A stretch of DNA of 64,000 nt from Weissella koreensis KACC 15510. Lineage in GTDB: Bacteria > Bacillota > Bacilli > Lactobacillales > Lactobacillaceae. Where the stretch lies: NCBI RefSeq assembly GCF_000219805.1, contig NC_015759.1, positions 558,001-622,000 on the forward strand, given 5' to 3'. Every line of letters starts with the position of its first letter. Position 1 is the stretch's first letter. A program made the translations under genes and the position numbers. The notes below the pieces were generated by a model. It was not told the DNA's origin, did no database searches, and saw only the letters and a list, made by a program, of their open reading frames with translations. Of the stretch, positions 9,467-17,311 are shown one piece after another.

Positions 9467-9494
9467 ATTCTATAAAATGAACGTTTTATAGATG
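9467..9494 (+). repeat. Right recombination site of the predicted inversion
   Basis: The arms attctataaaatg (9467-9479) and cgttttatagatg (9482-9494) flank AA at 9480-9481. To its right, and also to the right of the left site, follows the same 19-bp sequence (9338-9356 and 9484-9502), so one half-site of each pair is longer than a standard invertase arm. Confidence 0.75.
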
Positions 9495-9514
9495 TGCTAT
9501 TTGAAGACAAAATT

Positions 9515-9557
9515 AAAAAGAGTTCTATTATGGCTTACGTCAGTAGAACTCTTTTTT
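9515..9557. terminator. Bidirectional terminator insulating the promoter segment from the recombinase gene
   Basis: A perfect 13-bp stem (AAAAAGAGTTCTA and its complement at 9545-9557) with a 16-nt loop has A-runs and T-runs on both sides. It can stop transcription of the recombinase gene before the switch, and stop the rightward promoter of the switch before it reaches the recombinase gene. Confidence 0.88.
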
Positions 9558-9573
9558 ATAATTTAAAATTTAT

Positions 9574-10185
9574 TCATTTTTTTCGTCTATTATTTATTCC
9601 GGATATTTTTATAATTTTATATATAGTTGATACACCTACATTAACTTGTTGCGCAATATCTACAACCGAAAAATCAGAATTACTATATAAATCAATAATT
9701 TGTTCCTTAGTACTTTGTGATAAAGCGGGGCGCCCTAGCTTTTTACCATTTAACCGTGCTTGTTCTAAGCCTTCCTTAGTACGTTGTCTGATTGTATTTA
9801 ATTCAAATTCAGCAAAAGTTGCTAACATTTGATATTGCAAAACACCTACTGGAGTGGATGTATCAAATTGTTCTTTGATACTAACTACTTCTACGCCATT
9901 TTTATTTAAATCTTCTATAATTTGAATAGCTCGACTAGAATGACGACCCAAACGGTCCAATTTGTAAATATAAAATATTACATTATATCCTTGCCTACTA
10001 TAATCTTTTGACAGATCTATAGCTTTTTGCATTTGCTTTCTTTCATCAAGAGTACCACTAACCTCTTCTTTAAAAATTGTTTTACAACCTGATTTTTTTA
10101 AAGCTCTCACTTGTAATTCCAAACCCAAGTTTTGCTTTTCAGCTAAAGACACACGAGCATAACCAATTCTTACGTATTTAGTCAT
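9574..10185 (-). CDS. Serine recombinase of the resolvase/invertase family (predicted eps invertase)
   Basis: The 203-residue protein has the catalytic domain first: GYARVS with nucleophile Ser13 and Arg11, then YKLDRLGRHSSR with the conserved arginines and the AEFELNTIRQRTKEGL dimer helix near 125-145. A short helix-turn-helix domain follows (ALSQSTKEQIIDL to VGVSTIYKII). Size and layout fit small Pin/Hin invertases or Tn3-type resolvases. The ATG at 10185 has GGGGAG upstream. No transposase or plasmid gene is nearby. Its end is 80 bp from the paired inverted sites at 9321-9494, which makes it the natural enzyme for that switch, although a resolvase role is possible from sequence alone. Confidence 0.93.
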   Translation of the reverse strand: MTKYVRIGYARVSLAEKQNLGLELQVRALKKSGCKTIFKEEVSGTLDERKQMQKAIDLSKDYSRQGYNVIFYIYKLDRLGRHSSRAIQIIEDLNKNGVEVVSIKEQFDTSTPVGVLQYQMLATFAEFELNTIRQRTKEGLEQARLNGKKLGRPALSQSTKEQIIDLYSNSDFSVVDIAQQVNVGVSTIYKIIKISGINNRRKK

Positions 10186-10250
10186 CGTTTCTCCCCTTTA
10201 CAATTAAAACAGCAGTTTATCTCTGAATAATTGTAGGCACACATACAAGA

Positions 10251-10280
10251 AATATACAAAAATATATTCTATAAATGCAA
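10251..10280 (-). promoter_or_regulatory. Recombinase promoter with an embedded recombination half-site
   Basis: TTGCAT (10280-10275) and TATATT (10256-10251) are 18 bp apart on the minus strand, about 65 nt upstream of the recombinase start. The interval 10261-10275 is identical over 15 bp to the left part of the right recombination site (9462-9476), so the enzyme may bind its own promoter. Confidence 0.5.
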
Positions 10281-10300
10281 TAATCAACATTTAAAACAAA

Positions 10301-10351
10301 AAAAACAGTAGTAAATAGCGAAAATGGACTTCGCTGTTTACTACTGTTTTT
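10301..10351. terminator. Terminator after wecB
   Basis: A stem of about 20 bp with one mismatch (aaaaacagtagtaaatagcg pairing with 10332-10351), an 11-nt loop and T-runs on both sides. It ends wecB transcription and separates it from the recombinase gene. Confidence 0.9.
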
Positions 10352-10387
10352 GACATTATGCCTAATTTTTGAAGAACGGGAAGTACT

Positions 10388-11500
10388 TTAACCCAATTCT
10401 TTTATAATTGCATTTAATATGTACCCAGATGCGTGTCCGTCTCCGTATGGATTCTTTGCTGCTGCCATTTTATGATAAGACGCTGAATTGTCTAATAAAT
10501 CTTTCATAGCATCTTTAACCTGACTAGCTTCAGTCCCAACTAATTTCAAGGTTCCAGCTGATACACCTTCTGGACGCTCAGTTGTCTCTCGCAAGACTAA
10601 AACTGGTTTCCCAAGTGATGGTGCCTCTTCTTGAACTCCCCCTGAATCTGTCATTATAAAGTAGCTTTGTGCTGCGATATTATGAAAGTCAATTACATCC
10701 ATCGGCTCTACTAAATGAATTCTATCGTGCTCACCTAGCACTTCATGAGCCAATTTTTGAACAATGGGACTTAAATGTACAGGATAAACCACTTCTACAT
10801 CAGTATATTGATCTACTACCTCACGAATAGCACCAAATACCCTTCGCATAGGATCTCCCTGATTTTCTCGTCGATGCATAGTTACCAAAATCATGCGGTT
10901 ATCATCTTTTTTCAACTCATACGGATGATTAACATATTCTTCTTGAACTGTCTGTTTTAACGCATCAATGGCCGTGTTACCTGTAACATAAATATGATCC
11001 TTTGAATGATTTTCTAACATCAAATTTTCTTTACTTAATGTCGTAGGGGCAAAATATATATCACTTAAAACGTCCGTCATTTGCCGATTCATTTCTTCAG
11101 GAAAAGGGCTGTATTTATCCCATGTTCGTAGCCCCGCTTCAACATGACCAACCATTATTTGATGATAAAAAGCACTCAAACTAGCCGCGAAAGTCGTCGT
11201 CGTATCTCCATGTACTAAGATAATATTTGGGTGTTCTTTTTCTATTATAGGATCAAGATTAATCATTACGTTACTAGTAATTTGACTAAGAGATTGTTGC
11301 TTTTGCATAATATTTAGATCGTAATCTGGTTTTATTTTAAATATATTCAAAACTTGGTCTAACATTTGACGATGTTGTGCCGTAATAACTGTAATCTCCT
11401 CAAAACGTTCCTGTTGTTGCTTTAAAGCTAAAATAATCGGAGCCATTTTAATTGCTTCCGGACGTGTCCCAAAAACAAACATAACTTTTATCTTATTCAT
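10388..11500 (-). CDS. wecB: UDP-N-acetylglucosamine 2-epimerase (non-hydrolysing)
   Basis: The 370-residue protein opens with KVMFVFGTRPEAIKMAPI and contains VHGDTTTT, VGHVEAGLRT, PFPEEMNRQM, TMHRRENQG and MTDSGGVQEEAPSLGKPVLVLRETTERPE (split here from one run), all hallmarks of WecB/MnaA. It converts UDP-GlcNAc to UDP-ManNAc in the cytoplasm, the likely donor for the GT26 enzyme at 3297. The ATG at 11500 follows AAGGG by 7 nt; an upstream in-frame start at 11551 adds 17 residues that do not fit the family. It has its own terminator and lies outside the invertible segment, so its expression should not be phase-variable. Confidence 0.95.
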   Translation of the reverse strand: MNKIKVMFVFGTRPEAIKMAPIILALKQQQERFEEITVITAQHRQMLDQVLNIFKIKPDYDLNIMQKQQSLSQITSNVMINLDPIIEKEHPNIILVHGDTTTTFAASLSAFYHQIMVGHVEAGLRTWDKYSPFPEEMNRQMTDVLSDIYFAPTTLSKENLMLENHSKDHIYVTGNTAIDALKQTVQEEYVNHPYELKKDDNRMILVTMHRRENQGDPMRRVFGAIREVVDQYTDVEVVYPVHLSPIVQKLAHEVLGEHDRIHLVEPMDVIDFHNIAAQSYFIMTDSGGVQEEAPSLGKPVLVLRETTERPEGVSAGTLKLVGTEASQVKDAMKDLLDNSASYHKMAAAKNPYGDGHASGYILNAIIKELG

Positions 11501-11647
11501 AATTAATCCCTTTCTAACTACTTCGAGATTAACACGTTTTTTGTAGAACAAAAACTGTTTCGTTTATTGTAATAGTAATTTATAATCTCATATTTTATCT
11601 TATTTATTCTTAGGAACTAATACCTCTCGTTTATCATAAATATAATA

Positions 11648-11687
11648 AAAAGCATGACTATCATCTATCGAATTTAGTCATGCTTTT
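11648..11687 (-). terminator. Terminator of the secreted Ig-like protein gene
   Basis: A perfect 13-bp stem (AAAAGCATGACTA with 11675-11687) and a 14-nt loop, followed on the minus strand by a T-rich tail. Confidence 0.88.
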
Positions 11688-11706
11688 CATTATATTTTAT
11701 CGACAT

Positions 11707-13164
11707 TTAAGGTAGTATCGTCACTGATTGTGTATCAATAGCATTACCTGTTCCATCCAAGATACTTACAGATACAGCTTGACCTGTATTAGTAACCAAA
11801 TTTCCAACGTAATATTTAAAGTTGCCATTTCCTGGCGTAATCCCAACGGTCGTTTGAGGAATCGCATCTATGTTGACCCTCACACTTACAGCATTATTTC
11901 CACTATAAGTGCCATAAATAAATCCGTCATTATTACTAATTGAGTATGGATTAATACTAGTAATCTCGTTATCATCATTGTTTTGCCCCTCGTGAACTGT
12001 AACTTCCGTTGCAGGACTAGTTTCGGTTCCATTGGTCTCAACTAGATGTAAGATGGTATATGCCTTTTGAGGATCAATAGTCACTTTAAACGTTTTGTCA
12101 GCACCGACAAGTCCGCGACCTATTTCATTTCCATTTTGATCGGTAACTATAATGGTATTTCCAATTTCATAACCTGTACCCTTAATGACAGTGTCAGTAT
12201 CATATACAGTATCGGTAACCACCGGTGCTTTAATATCTACATTCTTATGTTTGACGATTGTCGAAGCTGCATCGCTCCAACCTACCCCTGTATTTTGTAT
12301 AACATTGATGGTCACACCTACATTTTGCTTAGGAATTTCAATTTCATAAATTCCATTACTATCTACTGTTCCCTCACCAATGACTTCATCTCCAACCTTA
12401 ACCTGTATCTTAGCTCCAGGTTCACCTTCTCCAGTAATAGTAGTATCTACGTCATATACATCCTCAGCCGTAGGAATGCGATGTAGCAATCCCCAACCTG
12501 GATCTAATTGATGAGTTGGTAAAGTGTAACTAGTATTATATTTATTAACTATGTCCCAATTAATTACTGAATTTTTTTCAATCAAACCAGCATTGAATAT
12601 GTAACTTGAATTGTTTTCTGCATCAGGAACTCGCATCCCTGTATCAGTGACCATTTGTCCTAAGTTAAAATTCAAATGAACATCAAACGTAGCTGAGAAA
12701 ACCCACGATTCATTTGGATTAATTACGCGAATAGTTGCTCCACCATCTTCAACTCTAATATCATGTGGATCATAATTACTAGTAGCCCCATTATTGAACT
12801 GGAATGTGCCAGAAACATAATTATTAAAACTAGGGTCATTAACTATTTCTTGTAATTCTTTTGGAACCGAGAAAACTGTTTCAGTCTGTTCGTTAACTCC
12901 TATCGAAACAATTGATTTACCAGTATAATGGAAATCTAATTCCCCTGTAGTAACACTGTTATTTCCTTGTAATTGCAATCCATTTGCACCAGATCCAGAT
13001 ACATTTAATGCTCCTGAAGTAACTACGCCTAATTCTTGGGGATCTTTTTCTATTTGTGTTGTTTTATTATCCTGTTCAGACGCAGATACATCACTAGCCC
13101 TTAATGCTGTTGTTGAAAAAAGTAATCCAATCACTAATCCGGTGGTTATTATTTGCTTTTTCAT
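11707..13164 (-). CDS. Secreted protein with bacterial Ig-like repeats
   Basis: The 485-residue protein has a signal peptide (KK, hydrophobic core IITTGLVIGLLFSTTAL, cleavage probably around residues 29-32). A unique domain (about 45-235) precedes two Ig-like modules beginning DVYDVDTTITGEGEPG and TVYDTDTVIKGTGYEIG, each ending in an E/K-x-T/E-I pattern. A third, more distant module starts near residue 400. No LPxTG motif or C-terminal membrane segment is present, so it is released or held non-covalently. AGGAGG lies 9 nt upstream of the start. Similar modules occur in adhesins and surface proteins of Listeria and lactic acid bacteria. Its ligand is unknown. Confidence 0.8.
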   Translation of the reverse strand: MKKQIITTGLVIGLLFSTTALRASDVSASEQDNKTTQIEKDPQELGVVTSGALNVSGSGANGLQLQGNNSVTTGELDFHYTGKSIVSIGVNEQTETVFSVPKELQEIVNDPSFNNYVSGTFQFNNGATSNYDPHDIRVEDGGATIRVINPNESWVFSATFDVHLNFNLGQMVTDTGMRVPDAENNSSYIFNAGLIEKNSVINWDIVNKYNTSYTLPTHQLDPGWGLLHRIPTAEDVYDVDTTITGEGEPGAKIQVKVGDEVIGEGTVDSNGIYEIEIPKQNVGVTINVIQNTGVGWSDAASTIVKHKNVDIKAPVVTDTVYDTDTVIKGTGYEIGNTIIVTDQNGNEIGRGLVGADKTFKVTIDPQKAYTILHLVETNGTETSPATEVTVHEGQNNDDNEITSINPYSISNNDGFIYGTYSGNNAVSVRVNIDAIPQTTVGITPGNGNFKYYVGNLVTNTGQAVSVSILDGTGNAIDTQSVTILP

Positions 13165-13246
13165 TAAACTATTCCTCCTGAATAAATAAGTTCAATCGAC
13201 ATCAACATTAAAAACTGATTAAAATCAAATAAGTTTTTACATTTAT

Positions 13247-13275
13247 ATGTTAACACTTTCACAAACGTTCGTCAA
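13247..13275 (-). promoter_or_regulatory. Promoter of the secreted Ig-like protein gene
   Basis: TTGACG (13275-13270) and TAACAT (13252-13247) have a 17-bp spacer, about 90 nt upstream of the start codon. Confidence 0.6.
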
Positions 13276-13413
13276 CATTTTTATTCATTAAAATCTATTA
13301 TGTAAATCTAAAACACCTTCCTTTAGACCTATATCTTAAAAAAGATAATACATTTTTATTTTATATTTCTATAAAAATACAATAATTGTGAAAATAAAGA
13401 CTTAAATATAAAT

Positions 13414-13449
13414 AAAAAGAACCTAAACAAAACTTGTTAGATCCTTTTT
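13414..13449 (-). terminator. Terminator of the sortase-tsaB-rimI-tsaD operon
   Basis: A 12-13 bp stem with two G-U pairs sits between A- and T-runs just after the tsaD stop codon. Confidence 0.7.
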
Positions 13450-13457
13450 ATTTATTG

Positions 13458-14519
13458 TTAAATATTATTTTCAACCCCTGGAACTTTAAACTCTAAATCA
13501 GGCGATAGATAATCAAAATCCAATCCTGGCTTAGCATTCAAGTCCCAACTAGCACGCTCTCCATGACGATAAGCAATGTCTCCGGCTGCCCCGATCATTG
13601 CAGCGTTATCTCCTGCTAATTGCAATGGGACTTTGACTAGACGTGTGTGTGTAAACTCCGTCAGCAACTGATCAAGGCCATCACGTAGTCCTTGATTAGC
13701 CGCAACTCCGCCTGCCACAATTAGCATTTTTACTGGATAAGTTTTTAAGGCCTGACGTGTTTTCGTTAGTAAAATATCTAACACCGCCATTTGAAAACTA
13801 GTAGCTAGATTAATCAAATTCAATTCTTCATCACGTTGATCAGCATTGTGCTTTAAATTAATAACTGCACTCTTAAGACCTGAAAAACTAAAATCTAATT
13901 TTCCATCATTCATCAAAGCCCGTGGAAGTTTATATTCATCTGTCCCTTGATGCGCCATTTCGTCAATCTTTTTACCAGCTGGATAAGGCAAACCCATCGT
14001 GCGCCCAACTTTATCATATGATTCACCAACTGCGTCATCCCGAGTATCACCAACAACCACATATTCATATTCAGATTCCATCAGAACAAATTCAGTATGC
14101 CCACCAGAAACCATCAAAGCGAGAGCTGGATATTGAATTGGTTCCACAAATTGCGCAGCTGAAATATGCCCAGCCATATGCACAACAGGCACCAAGGGTA
14201 ATCCGTGTGCCCAAGCAATTGTTTTCGCAGCAGTTACTCCAATTAGCAAAGCTCCTACCAATCCAGGACCATATGTTACAGCAACTGCAGTTAGATCATC
14301 ATACGTTAATTTAGCATCTGTTAAAGCAGCATCAACTAACAGGGTGATTTGCTCAATATGATGTCGACTAGCTACTTCAGGAACAATCCCCCCAAAGCGT
14401 TGGTGACTTTTAATTTGTGTCGCAATTTCTAAACTAAGGATTTCGTTCCCATTCTTAACAATTGCCACACTCGTTTCATCAGCACTTGATTCAAAAGCTA
14501 AGATAATTCGATCAGTCAT
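13458..14519 (-). CDS. tsaD: tRNA N6-threonylcarbamoyladenosine transferase TsaD
   Basis: The 353-residue ASKHA-fold protein has the family signatures [16 protein letters not shown], the metal-binding HMAGH near residue 115, LMVSGGHTE, and [12 protein letters not shown]. With TsaB it transfers threonylcarbamoyl to A37 of ANN-reading tRNAs. Usually the first motif reads ESSCDETS; the Cys-to-Ala change is not at a catalytic residue. It is the last gene of an operon with sortase, tsaB and two GNAT genes, 3 bp after rimI. The AMP-synthase partner TsaC is at 32549; TsaE is not in the window. Confidence 0.96.
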   Translation of the reverse strand: MTDRIILAFESSADETSVAIVKNGNEILSLEIATQIKSHQRFGGIVPEVASRHHIEQITLLVDAALTDAKLTYDDLTAVAVTYGPGLVGALLIGVTAAKTIAWAHGLPLVPVVHMAGHISAAQFVEPIQYPALALMVSGGHTEFVLMESEYEYVVVGDTRDDAVGESYDKVGRTMGLPYPAGKKIDEMAHQGTDEYKLPRALMNDGKLDFSFSGLKSAVINLKHNADQRDEELNLINLATSFQMAVLDILLTKTRQALKTYPVKMLIVAGGVAANQGLRDGLDQLLTEFTHTRLVKVPLQLAGDNAAMIGAAGDIAYRHGERASWDLNAKPGLDFDYLSPDLEFKVPGVENNI

Positions 14520-14522
14520 CTT

Positions 14523-14975
14523 CTATTCTCCCCATCCATTAATTTTTAAATCCATCAATTGAGCCGCTTCTACTGGATTTTGATAATAATTTTCACGTAT
14601 ATAATAAGTCTCAAAGCCTAAATGATGATATAATTTTTGCGCCTTTTGATTTGAAGCTCTAACCTCTAACAAAATTCTGAGAGGTTGTTTAAATTGATCC
14701 AAACATCTCATCATTAATGATCGCCCAATTCCTTGTTGCTGCCAATCAGGTGCTACTGCCACATTTGTAATTGATAATTCATCTAAAACCAGACTAGCAC
14801 TAACATAAGCAATTAATTTACCATCTATCCGTCCACCAAAATACCACGCCGTTGGTTGGGATAAGTCCGCAGCAAAAACCGCTTTCGACCAACCATGCCC
14901 TTGATAACTTTGCTTAGTCAAATCAAAAATCTCATCCACTTGGAGTACGTTAGTCCATTCCATTGCTAAAGTCAT
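14523..14975 (-). CDS. rimI: RimI-type ribosomal protein N-acetyltransferase (GNAT)
   Basis: The 150-residue GNAT protein has the acetyl-CoA loop in VAVAPDWQQQGIGRSLM (Q-x-x-G-I-G) and the C-terminal LLEVRASNQKAQKLYHHLGFETYYIRENYY (two adjoining pieces), the exact pattern of RimI. Its place between tsaB and tsaD is the usual one. It would acetylate the N-terminus of ribosomal protein bS18 or similar targets. It overlaps the upstream GNAT gene by 4 bp. Confidence 0.88.
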   Translation of the reverse strand: MTLAMEWTNVLQVDEIFDLTKQSYQGHGWSKAVFAADLSQPTAWYFGGRIDGKLIAYVSASLVLDELSITNVAVAPDWQQQGIGRSLMMRCLDQFKQPLRILLEVRASNQKAQKLYHHLGFETYYIRENYYQNPVEAAQLMDLKINGWGE

Positions 14976-15541
14976 TTAGCCGCACCGCCCACTTTAACCA
15001 TCATTTCTAACGCTGCTTCATGATCATCATAATAATCAGGATGTTGTCGAATCACGTTAAAATTAAGCTTTTCATATAAGTTTTGAGCTATAACATTATC
15101 CTCGCGAACTTCCAGGGTCACTCGCTCAAAATGATGTTGTACAGACAAAGACATAACATAGGCCAATAGCGCTTTAGCCAGACCTCGATTTTGCCATTGT
15201 GGATGCACAGCAATGTTCGTAATATGTGTAGTCTTTTTACCAGCCGCAAAATTAGCCCCAATATAAGCTAAGGCCGAACCCGTTTCTTTAGCTCGTAAAA
15301 CCAAATATAAACGTTCATTCGTCCTGATCACTTCATCTTCAAAAACTTCTAATGGCCATGGTGTACTACCTTCATAAGCAGCTTCTTCGATATCAAACAT
15401 ATCAACAGCATCATTTAACTGCGCCACCATTAGACTATATTCTTGCCCACCAATTGTCATCGTTTGAACAAAATTTTGAACTTCCACCGGTAAAGTCGAA
15501 CTTTGTTTACGAGACCACCATTTATTTAATCTTTTCAACAT
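14972..15541 (-). CDS. Second GNAT N-acetyltransferase, RimI-like
   Basis: The 189-residue protein has an N-terminal extension of about 30 residues followed by a GNAT domain. The acetyl-CoA loop is IAVHPQWQNRGLAKALL and the tail VTLEVREDNVIAQNLYEKLNF resembles RimI. It overlaps the tsaB stop by 20 bp and the rimI start by 4 bp, so the three are translated together. A gene duplication in the tsaB-rimI-tsaD operon is the simplest origin; the substrate is unknown. Confidence 0.82.
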   Translation of the reverse strand: MLKRLNKWWSRKQSSTLPVEVQNFVQTMTIGGQEYSLMVAQLNDAVDMFDIEEAAYEGSTPWPLEVFEDEVIRTNERLYLVLRAKETGSALAYIGANFAAGKKTTHITNIAVHPQWQNRGLAKALLAYVMSLSVQHHFERVTLEVREDNVIAQNLYEKLNFNVIRQHPDYYDDHEAALEMMVKVGGAAK

Positions 15542-16241
15542 AATCTTTATTCTCTACATTCGGATGTAAGGCTTGCCAATCTGCTTCAGCTTGAGTGACA
15601 CGTAAATAATTCGGATTAAAATTATGTATTTCTACAGAATCACGTAAAGGTGTAACATTCTGAGCTAAGTCAAACATATTAGTTGCATGTGGTAAATTAT
15701 CTGTTGCAAATTTGGCTTGAGGAACCTTACTTTGAAGCATCTCTTTAAACTTATGATATTCACCCACATAAACTACTGGTTGATCACCGACCGCTAATGG
15801 TAAATCATAAATTGAACTATGACGATCAGATTCTACCATCATTAATTGCCCCGCTTGCCAACGATATTGTCCTGTATATACATTCTCATTTCGGGCGTCC
15901 ATCATCGGAATAATCAATGTATTATCATCCAAAACATTAGATGCTAACAAAGCTAATCCAGAAATACCTCTCAACTCCAACTGAAGCGTAAAAGCCAAAG
16001 TTTTAGCCGTCGTTACTTCTAGGCGTAATCCTGTATATGAGCCAGGCCCTTGACTAACAATTACTTGATCTAGATTTTGAGGGGTCCAATTTTGGTTCTG
16101 TAATAATTGATCAATAGCTGACATTAATTTTTCTGAATGATTTCTAGTTGAATCCATTTCTAGTTGTTCTAATAAGACTCCATCTTTAAAAACAGCCGCC
16201 GTCAAGGGCTGATTTGATGTATCAAACGCAATTGTTTTCAA
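15522..16241 (-). CDS. tsaB: TsaB, tRNA threonylcarbamoyladenosine biosynthesis scaffold
   Basis: The 239-residue protein starts MKTIAFDTSNQPLTAAV and carries TRNHSEKLM and VSQGPGSYTGLRLEVTTAKTLA, the TsaB signatures in the N-terminal ASKHA half. It forms the catalytic complex with TsaD. It starts 11 bp after the sortase stop and shares the operon promoter upstream of the sortase. Confidence 0.94.
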   Translation of the reverse strand: MKTIAFDTSNQPLTAAVFKDGVLLEQLEMDSTRNHSEKLMSAIDQLLQNQNWTPQNLDQVIVSQGPGSYTGLRLEVTTAKTLAFTLQLELRGISGLALLASNVLDDNTLIIPMMDARNENVYTGQYRWQAGQLMMVESDRHSSIYDLPLAVGDQPVVYVGEYHKFKEMLQSKVPQAKFATDNLPHATNMFDLAQNVTPLRDSVEIHNFNPNYLRVTQAEADWQALHPNVENKDYVEKIK

Positions 16242-16252
16242 TCTTCTTCTCC

Positions 16253-17197
16253 TTATTTTTGCACTGTCTTAGTTCCACCAGCATCCCCATTGGCCCCTTC
16301 TTCAGTTCCAGGATTAAACCAATCGGCCCGGGCATTCGTATTTTGTACTTTTAAATTAAAATACCCTACTATCTTATCTGGTGCTTGTTCCCACGTGTAA
16401 GACTTAGTTAAATCAGCCTGAGTTATAATTCGCTTACTAATCGTTGGAAAGAGACAACTTACAATTGTTAATGTTGATTTTTCCGTTGGTGCTAATACAT
16501 CAGACGCAGTTTCTTCTTTAGCGACTTGATTAGTAATTGTATAGCGATAAATCCCTTTTTCATTAGCCATATAGACAAATTGACCATTTAACCAGTCAGA
16601 CTCACCCAACTGACCATTCACTAAGTAAGGCGCGTCATTATTTAAATCTTCTTGCAGACCACTAAATCCTGTTTTACCGTCATTAAAATTATGAGCAGCC
16701 AACCCATAGTTACCTTGTCCCATAACTGGAATATTTTTACCTAGTGGATCTTGAGCATAACGATTGGCATAATCGGCCCCTAAATTCAAACCGTCAACTG
16801 AATATGCATCATTATAGATAGGCAAAAGAATGGCCTGCGATGGAATTGCAACAAATCCAACTTTTTCAAATTTGTCAGTTTTATTTTGATCACGCATCAC
16901 CATTTTTTTAATTTGTGTTCGATCAACTTTGATTACAGCTTTTTTTTGAACCTGCTTAGATTCATATTGATTACGATGCTGAGTCACCCACGCCTGCACA
17001 TCAAAGATGTCTGCATTATAGGCTGTTACACCAACTCCCCCAACTATCAATAAAATAGCCGTTGTTAAAACAAAGGTTGTTTTCCTATGTAATAATTTTT
17101 GGATTGAAGTGATAATTAACGCAACAACCAAAATAGCAATTAGTGGAATAATTAAATCGGTCCAATTATATTGTGTACCCGCGATCGTTTGGTTCAT
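16253..17197 (-). CDS. Sortase, class A-like
   Basis: The 314-residue protein has two N-terminal membrane segments (about 13-33 and 41-60) and then a sortase domain. The catalytic histidine is in GNYGLAAHN (His169), the cysteine in LTIVSC (Cys248) and the arginine in SKRIITQ (Arg256). Sortases cleave LPxTG-like signals and join surface proteins to peptidoglycan. No sortase substrate is encoded in this window, and the secreted protein at 11707 has no sorting signal. The second membrane segment and the Gly/Asn/Asp-rich tail after residue 290 are additions to the usual SrtA layout. It is the first gene of the operon with tsaB. Confidence 0.9.
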   Translation of the reverse strand: MNQTIAGTQYNWTDLIIPLIAILVVALIITSIQKLLHRKTTFVLTTAILLIVGGVGVTAYNADIFDVQAWVTQHRNQYESKQVQKKAVIKVDRTQIKKMVMRDQNKTDKFEKVGFVAIPSQAILLPIYNDAYSVDGLNLGADYANRYAQDPLGKNIPVMGQGNYGLAAHNFNDGKTGFSGLQEDLNNDAPYLVNGQLGESDWLNGQFVYMANEKGIYRYTITNQVAKEETASDVLAPTEKSTLTIVSCLFPTISKRIITQADLTKSYTWEQAPDKIVGYFNLKVQNTNARADWFNPGTEEGANGDAGGTKTVQK

Positions 17198-17245
17198 CTA
17201 CTGAATCTCCATAATTTTTATTCATAATTTTAAAAAACTATTCTT

Positions 17246-17274
17246 ATTATATCTTTATCACTAATAAGTTACAA
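17246..17274 (-). promoter_or_regulatory. Promoter of the sortase-tsaB-tsaD operon
   Basis: TTGTAA (17274-17269), a 17-bp spacer and a perfect TATAAT (17251-17246), about 45 nt upstream of the sortase start. Confidence 0.75.
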
Positions 17275-17311
17275 ACCATTTCCTGCATTGGCATTCCCCG
17301 TGTTATAAACT

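Larger units (their letters stand above)
9321..9494. other. Predicted invertible promoter segment controlling the eps operon
   Basis: Two 28-bp palindromic sites at 9321-9348 and 9467-9494 lie in opposite orientations around a 144-bp segment (9336-9479). Each has two 13-bp arms around a central dinucleotide, TT in the left site and AA in the right. The reverse complement of the left site matches the right site at 24 of 27 aligned positions. The geometry (short arms, central AA) is that of Hin/Gin/Pin inversion sites. The segment has no gene and carries promoter-like signals in both directions. The serine recombinase gene next door is the likely inverting enzyme. Inversion is inferred, not observed. 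Confidence 0.72.

Noticed and set aside
9321-9494. The paired sites as a resolvase res site with subsites I-III
   Set aside because: A res site has several binding sites upstream of the resolvase gene and in one block; here two whole sites lie downstream of the gene, in opposite orientations, with equal length and a central AA each. Resolution of cointegrates remains a weaker alternative.
9494-9832. Plus-strand open frame opposite the recombinase gene
   Set aside because: It lies antisense to a well-supported recombinase, crosses the terminator and has no family match.
13922-14314. Plus-strand frame opposite tsaD rich in Gln and His
   Set aside because: It is the shadow of tsaD codons in another frame.
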